From Bacteroidota bacterium (lineage in GTDB: Bacteria > Bacteroidota > Bacteroidia > Bacteroidales > Cfx3-03), in NCBI GenBank assembly GCA_030706265.1, contig JAUZOX010000010.1:1-20553 (forward strand): a stretch of DNA of 20,553 bases, given 5' to 3'. Position 1 is the first letter of the stretch. The number at the start of each line of letters is the position of its first letter. Below are positions 17,249 through 20,553 of the stretch, one piece after another. Under the pieces are notes generated by a model. It saw only the letters and a list, made by a program, of their open reading frames with translations. It made no database searches and was not told where the DNA came from. The position numbers and the translations under genes are program-made.

Positions 17249-17803
17249 TTATAAAAGCAATAAGATCAATAATATATATTCAAATTTTGAGCGTAAAATG
17301 CGTAATGCTTTTCCCATCTGTGATTCTACAGTTTTTATCGAAATATTCAATTTCTGTGCAATTTCCGCATATTTAAGTCTATCTATACGACTCATTTTAA
17401 AAATTATAGCACATCTTCTAGGCAATTTATCAATATTATCTAATAATTGCTTTTCTAACTCCTCTATTTCTAAAGAATCATAAAATTCGTCTATTTTTTC
17501 TTCTTTTAAAAAAGCAGCATCAAGTGCTATAAAACGTGATTGGCTCGCTTTTTCACGCAAACTATTATTTCGAACTGCCTTAAATAAATATGCACTCAAA
17601 GAAGTATTAATTTCTATACTAGAACGGTTCTCCCAAAAATAAACAAATAAATTTTGAACTATCTCCTTGGCAATATCAATATCCTGAGTAAAACGGTAGG
17701 CATATATACATAATGATTGATGATATTTCTTAAACAAGATTTCGAATGAAGAAACATCCCCTTCATTCAATCGCTTAAGGATTAATTTATCAAAATTCTG
17801 CAT
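17249..17803 (-). CDS. ECF RNA polymerase sigma factor (Bacteroidetes RpoE type)
   Basis: This is a sigma-70 family ECF factor of 184 residues that directs RNA polymerase to PUL promoters when released by FecR. Region 2 covers about 21-86 (DIAKEIVQNLFVYFWENR for core and -10 recognition, AYLFKAVRNNSL after it). A charged linker follows, then region 4 at about 118-170, with LPRRCAIIFKMSRIDRLKYA and the helix-turn-helix EIAQKLNISIKTVESQMGKA. The hydrophobic C-terminal tail ILLILLLL is often seen in Bacteroidetes ECF factors beside FecR. The ATG at 17803 is a clear start. It is the first gene of the PUL in transcription order, and no promoter of the standard Bacteroidetes form stood out upstream. 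Confidence 0.95.
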   Translation of the reverse strand: MQNFDKLILKRLNEGDVSSFEILFKKYHQSLCIYAYRFTQDIDIAKEIVQNLFVYFWENRSSIEINTSLSAYLFKAVRNNSLREKASQSRFIALDAAFLKEEKIDEFYDSLEIEELEKQLLDNIDKLPRRCAIIFKMSRIDRLKYAEIAQKLNISIKTVESQMGKALRILRSKFEYILLILLLL

Positions 17804-17939
17804 AACAATCAGCTATATTCTAATATTAACAACATTTCTTAAAATAATCTAAACCACTTATAAACCTGTGAAAGGACCAAGATTATGTGAATTCATTGTT
17901 TAATGATCATCTGTGTTCGAAAGTTTATTGCATAGACAT

Positions 17940-18107
17940 TCAGCTGTTTGGACCATATCTGTTTTTATAGGTAATCATCTCAACTAATTCATCATCATGA
18001 GCCTGGAATACTTTTTTATCACTCAGACGCTGATATTCTATAGTTCTCGGGCACATTTCTCTATTTCTTTGATCAGCAGTACCCAACAGAAATATTATTA
18101 TTCTCAT
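17940..18107 (-). CDS. Unrecognised 55-codon ORF at the hsdS break
   Basis: Translation from the ATG at 18107 gives MRIIIFLLGTADQRNREMCP and then RTIEYQRLSDKKVFQAHDDE, ending LVEMITYKNRYGPNS. The composition is protein-like (charged, helical) and unlike random AT-rich sequence, especially after residue 10. I do not recognise the family. It overlaps the end of the truncated hsdS frame by 35 bases in another frame, so it begins at the breakpoint. The most likely reading is the C-terminal remnant of another gene joined to hsdS by recombination. A real small protein is possible but less likely. Between its stop and the sigma start (17804-17939) I see no gene. Confidence 0.3.
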   Translation of the reverse strand: MRIIIFLLGTADQRNREMCPRTIEYQRLSDKKVFQAHDDELVEMITYKNRYGPNS

Positions 18108-18459
18108 TTACAATTAGAGATTGAAATCCTTGATTAGTGCTACATTCTACTAAAGCAATTGAAGCTTCACCAATAATTGCTCTAGTTGTTAACAATATGG
18201 TTCCAACTGGCAATATTTTAGCAGAAGATTTTTGTAGCCCCAACTCTGTAATAGTTCTTAAGCTTTTTGTGACAAAAGTTCCTTTTATCTCAATGGGAGT
18301 AAACCATTGTATATTTCCATTCCAATAATCTTCATTATCAGTTTCAGAGGAACCACATCCAACTATTTGAAAAAATTCTTCCAACTTTTTCTCTATCCAT
18401 TCCTCAATAAACCCTGGAAACCTAAATTCAGGAACATGTTTTTTCATCTTTTCCATCAT
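18073..18459 (-). pseudogene. hsdS: Type I restriction-modification specificity subunit, truncated
   Basis: HsdS chooses the DNA target of a type I R-M enzyme through two target-recognition domains (TRDs) separated by conserved helices. Only the first part of TRD1 is present, 128 codons from the ATG at 18459, against about 400 in a full protein. Typical features are VPEFRFPGFIEEWIEKKLEE, an EDYWNGNIQWFTPIEIKG segment and LLTTRAIIGEASIAL with NQGFQSLIV near the end. After IVNENNN the sequence leaves the family pattern and stops at SVGYC. The start overlaps the hsdM stop (TGATG), as expected for an hsdM-hsdS operon; a TTG at 18462 is an alternative. TRD2 and both conserved helical regions are missing, so it is almost certainly non-functional unless repaired by recombination with a silent hsdS elsewhere. 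Confidence 0.85.
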
Positions 18460-20030
18460 CAAAAGGGAGTTGAGATGTTCAGTTCCTTACAGTAGGCTGC
18501 AATCTTGGCATCGATGCCCACCATCTTTGCATCCAGTTCTTTAATCTCTGCAGCTATCGCATTGACATCAATACTCTCCTCGGCCTCGAAAGTATCCACG
18601 TAGCGGGGAATATTCAGATTGTAATCGTTATCCGCGATCTCCTTAAGGGTAGCACGCTTGCTGTATTTCTCCTCTTCAATCCGGTTACGGTAGGTCGTGA
18701 TGATCTTCTCAATATCTGAATCCCGTAACACATTTTGAGTCTTCACCTTTTCGAAGTGTTGACTGGCATCGATGAACAGAATATCCTCGGGGTTCTCGCG
18801 GCACTTTTTATAAACCATGATACAGGTGGGGATACTGGTTCCATAAAATATATTGGCAGGTAACCCGATCACCGCATCCAGGTAGTTGCGTTCTTCGATC
18901 AGATAACGGCGGATGTGTTGTTCGGCCCCACCCCTGAATAATGCACCGTGGGGCAGTACGATTGCCATGGTTCCATTCTCAGCCAGTTGATAGATCATGT
19001 GCTGTACAAAGGCAAAATCCGCTTTACTTGAGGGGGCTAGTTTTCCGTATTGACTAAAACGGTCATCGGTCATAAACAGGGGACTCGCGCTCCAGTGAGC
19101 AGAGAAGGGAGGATTGGCTACGATGGCTTCAAACTTATGATCCAGGTGTTGCGGCCGTTCCAGTGTGTCTTCCTGCCGGATATCAAACTTACGGTATTGA
19201 ACATCATGCAGGATCATATTCATGCGGGCCAGATTATACGTGGTGCGGTTAAGTTCCTGTCCGTAGAAATTATTCACCTCCTGTACTTCTCTTGCAACGC
19301 GTAATAATAAGGAACCCGAACCGCAGGTTGGATCATATACCGACTTCAGTTTACTCTTTCCAGTAGTGACCAGTTTGGCCAATACTTTGCTCACCTCCTG
19401 GGGAGTATAAAACTCTCCCGCCTTTTTTCCCGCACCACTGGCAAACTGCCCGATGAGGTATTCATAAGCATCGCCGAGCACATCCGCTTCGACGTTTTCG
19501 AGTTGGAAATCTATTTTTTCGAGGTGGGTCAGTACTTTTACGATCAGCTCATTTCTGTCTTCCACCGATCTGCCCAGTTTGGTACTGGTCAGGTCGAGGT
19601 CTTCAAACAGGTTGTCGAAGTCGTCTTCGCTCGGGGTCCCCATCGTGCTCTGCTCGATATGGGTCAGGATCTTTTGCAGGTCTTCGAGGATAAAGTTACT
19701 TTCCCCTTCCCTGTCACCGTTACCACGCTTGGCTATCTCGCTAAAGAGTTCAGAGGGTAGCAGAAAATACCCTAACTTCCCCAATGTTTCCTTTCTGATT
19801 GCTTCAATAACCTCTTTTCCATATTCTGAATCTTCATTGATGTCGCGGTATTTGATATGGTCTTCTGCAAGGATTTCATCTGCATAGCGTAACATCTTTT
19901 CTGAAAGGTACTTGTAAAAGATAAAACCCAGTATATAGTCGCGGAACTCGTCCGCATTCATCTTTCCCCGGAGGGTATTCGCTATATTCCAAAGTTGTTG
20001 TTCGAGTAGTTTCTTCTGATCTTCTGACAT
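18459..20030 (-). CDS. hsdM: Type I restriction-modification system DNA methyltransferase subunit
   Basis: HsdM makes N6-methyladenine with S-adenosylmethionine when bound to HsdS. The protein has 523 residues, the usual length. The N-terminal helical HsdM_N region covers about 8-150 (MNADEFRDYILGFIFYKYLS). The catalytic domain has GEFYTP (205-210, motif X), DPTCGSGSLL (233-242, the SAM-binding motif I) and NPPF (306-309, motif IV). It looks complete. GC is clearly higher than in the PUL (53% in one 60-base line counted, against 33% in GH92), so the R-M block has a different history from the PUL. Its partner hsdS is truncated and no hsdR lies in the window, so the enzyme is probably idle here unless another HsdS is supplied. 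A 13-bp palindrome lies 22 bases upstream of the start. Confidence 0.95.
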   Translation of the reverse strand: MSEDQKKLLEQQLWNIANTLRGKMNADEFRDYILGFIFYKYLSEKMLRYADEILAEDHIKYRDINEDSEYGKEVIEAIRKETLGKLGYFLLPSELFSEIAKRGNGDREGESNFILEDLQKILTHIEQSTMGTPSEDDFDNLFEDLDLTSTKLGRSVEDRNELIVKVLTHLEKIDFQLENVEADVLGDAYEYLIGQFASGAGKKAGEFYTPQEVSKVLAKLVTTGKSKLKSVYDPTCGSGSLLLRVAREVQEVNNFYGQELNRTTYNLARMNMILHDVQYRKFDIRQEDTLERPQHLDHKFEAIVANPPFSAHWSASPLFMTDDRFSQYGKLAPSSKADFAFVQHMIYQLAENGTMAIVLPHGALFRGGAEQHIRRYLIEERNYLDAVIGLPANIFYGTSIPTCIMVYKKCRENPEDILFIDASQHFEKVKTQNVLRDSDIEKIITTYRNRIEEEKYSKRATLKEIADNDYNLNIPRYVDTFEAEESIDVNAIAAEIKELDAKMVGIDAKIAAYCKELNISTPF

Positions 20031-20052
20031 GAATATATTTACTATCGCGTTG

Positions 20053-20065
20053 GTCTGTAACAGAC
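20053..20065. promoter_or_regulatory. Perfect GTCTGT-A-ACAGAC palindrome upstream of hsdM
   Basis: Two 6-base arms pair perfectly around one central base, 22 bases upstream of the hsdM start. This shape and place suit a dimeric regulator site near the hsdM promoter, such as those used to delay restriction-modification genes. No regulator gene is visible nearby, and chance cannot be ruled out for a single 13-mer. Confidence 0.35.
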
Positions 20066-20553
20066 AGTAAATTTAAGTAAAGTAACCGGATGGTGTATCC
20101 CCTTCTGCTAAAAGATATCTCTTCTTGTTTTTTGATTTGATAAATTTTATCCGAAAACATGCACCGAACAATTTGGCGTCATCAGAGATACGACTGATAA
20201 TGACGGAGGTCCTACTATTCTGTTTAATGGAATGAGGTATAATGTTGAAGCAATCCAATGATTCTGTAATTGGGCAAAAATGAGATGAATGAGTTAAGCT
20301 TTGGGAGCATTACAGCAGAATTGGGTTATCTCTGAAAACTCATTCTATTGAATACAGCCCTTTAGCTTTTGAATACGTTCCTGTCTTTAAGTTTTTTAAA
20401 CAATAGATTATTAGACTAAATGGTAATTTGGAAGAAATGACTGAAGAAACGAGCATGATCGAAGATCACAAACAACGATGAACCGAGCATTTATACGAGC
20501 TCCATACTCCATGCCAAACATGTTTCAAGTTATGGCTTGCGCCTAAACTTGAA
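20066..20553. other. Stretch without a recognised gene upstream of hsdM
   Basis: I read both strands of this 488-base stretch. The only open frame of note is on the minus strand, ending at 20073 (TTG at 20258, about 60 codons, ending YLLAEGDTPSGYFT). It has no ATG start and matches no family I know; it may be a decayed gene end or chance. A hairpin occurs at the window edge. The rest shows no gene, RNA or repeat that I can support. Confidence 0.5.
20524..20553. repeat. Inverted repeat (hairpin) at the window end
   Basis: TTCAAGTT (20524-20531) and AACTTGAA (20546-20553) pair perfectly. Inside them, GGC and GCC pair around a TTGC loop after a 2x2 mismatch. There is no T run on either strand within view, so it is not clearly a terminator. 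It resembles a REP-like or element-end palindrome, but only one copy is visible and the window ends at its last base. Confidence 0.4.

Noticed and set aside
19503..19887. Two overlapping plus-strand open frames of 85 and 102 codons
   Set aside because: They are antisense to hsdM, whose higher GC content leaves few stops. The translated sequences are serine- and valine-rich and unlike any family.
20073..20258. Minus-strand frame of about 60 codons upstream of hsdM
   Set aside because: It starts only at TTG, has no recognisable domain and no clear conserved residues. It could be a decayed gene end, but I cannot support a CDS call.
20524..20553. Integron attC-like site, because of the GCCTAAAC segment in a palindrome
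   Set aside because: The arrangement of paired core boxes and extrahelical bases is missing, and there are no cassettes or further copies.
1..20553. CRISPR array, tRNA or rRNA genes
   Set aside because: No regularly spaced direct repeats, tRNA T-loop/anticodon patterns or rRNA signatures were seen on either strand.

Overview
The window looks like a low-GC Bacteroidetes genome. It contains SusC/SusD pairs, a Bacteroidetes-type ECF sigma factor with FecR, and a GH92 mannosidase, and starts lack clear Shine-Dalgarno sites. The STN-bearing SusC with an ECF/FecR switch is common in Sphingobacteriia and Chitinophagia, but the genus cannot be read from this sequence. Every recognised gene lies on the minus strand, so transcription runs from high to low coordinates.

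The core is a polysaccharide utilization locus (PUL) at about 220-17803. In transcription order: an ECF sigma factor (17249-17803), a FecR anti-sigma protein (16054-17172), SusC-A with an STN signalling domain (12469-15927), SusD-A (10764-12482), SusC-B without STN (7653-10694), SusD-B (5970-7646), and a strong intrinsic terminator (5927-5958). Beyond the terminator lies an IS982-type insertion sequence with a nonsense codon in its transposase (about 4834-5776). Then come a Ser-type S1 sulfatase with a C-terminal PA14-like domain (2561-4666) and a GH92 alpha-mannosidase (220-2487).

Likely joint function (inference): SusC-A/SusD-A and SusC-B/SusD-B bind and import a glycan. Substrate-loaded SusC-A signals through its STN domain to FecR, which releases the sigma factor to raise PUL expression. 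The sulfatase and the mannosidase then desulfate and trim the glycan. Together they suggest a sulfated alpha-mannoside or a decorated N-glycan/mannan.

The flanks show genome rearrangement. At the left edge, the 5' end of an IS5/IS1182-like transposase (1-136, frame broken at a run of nine A) belongs to an element that ends about six bases from the GH92 stop codon. On the right is a type I restriction-modification remnant: an intact-looking hsdM (18459-20030) followed by an hsdS cut off after about 120 codons (18073-18459), with no hsdR in view. A short unrecognised ORF (17940-18107) begins at the hsdS break. The last 490 bases hold no recognisable gene, only a palindrome near hsdM and a hairpin at the window end.

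I see no CRISPR array, tRNA or rRNA. The best leads are the double SusCD operon under one ECF switch, the hairpins between the regulatory genes, the sulfatase/GH92 pairing, and the broken hsdS junction. I did not find a clearly new class of system.
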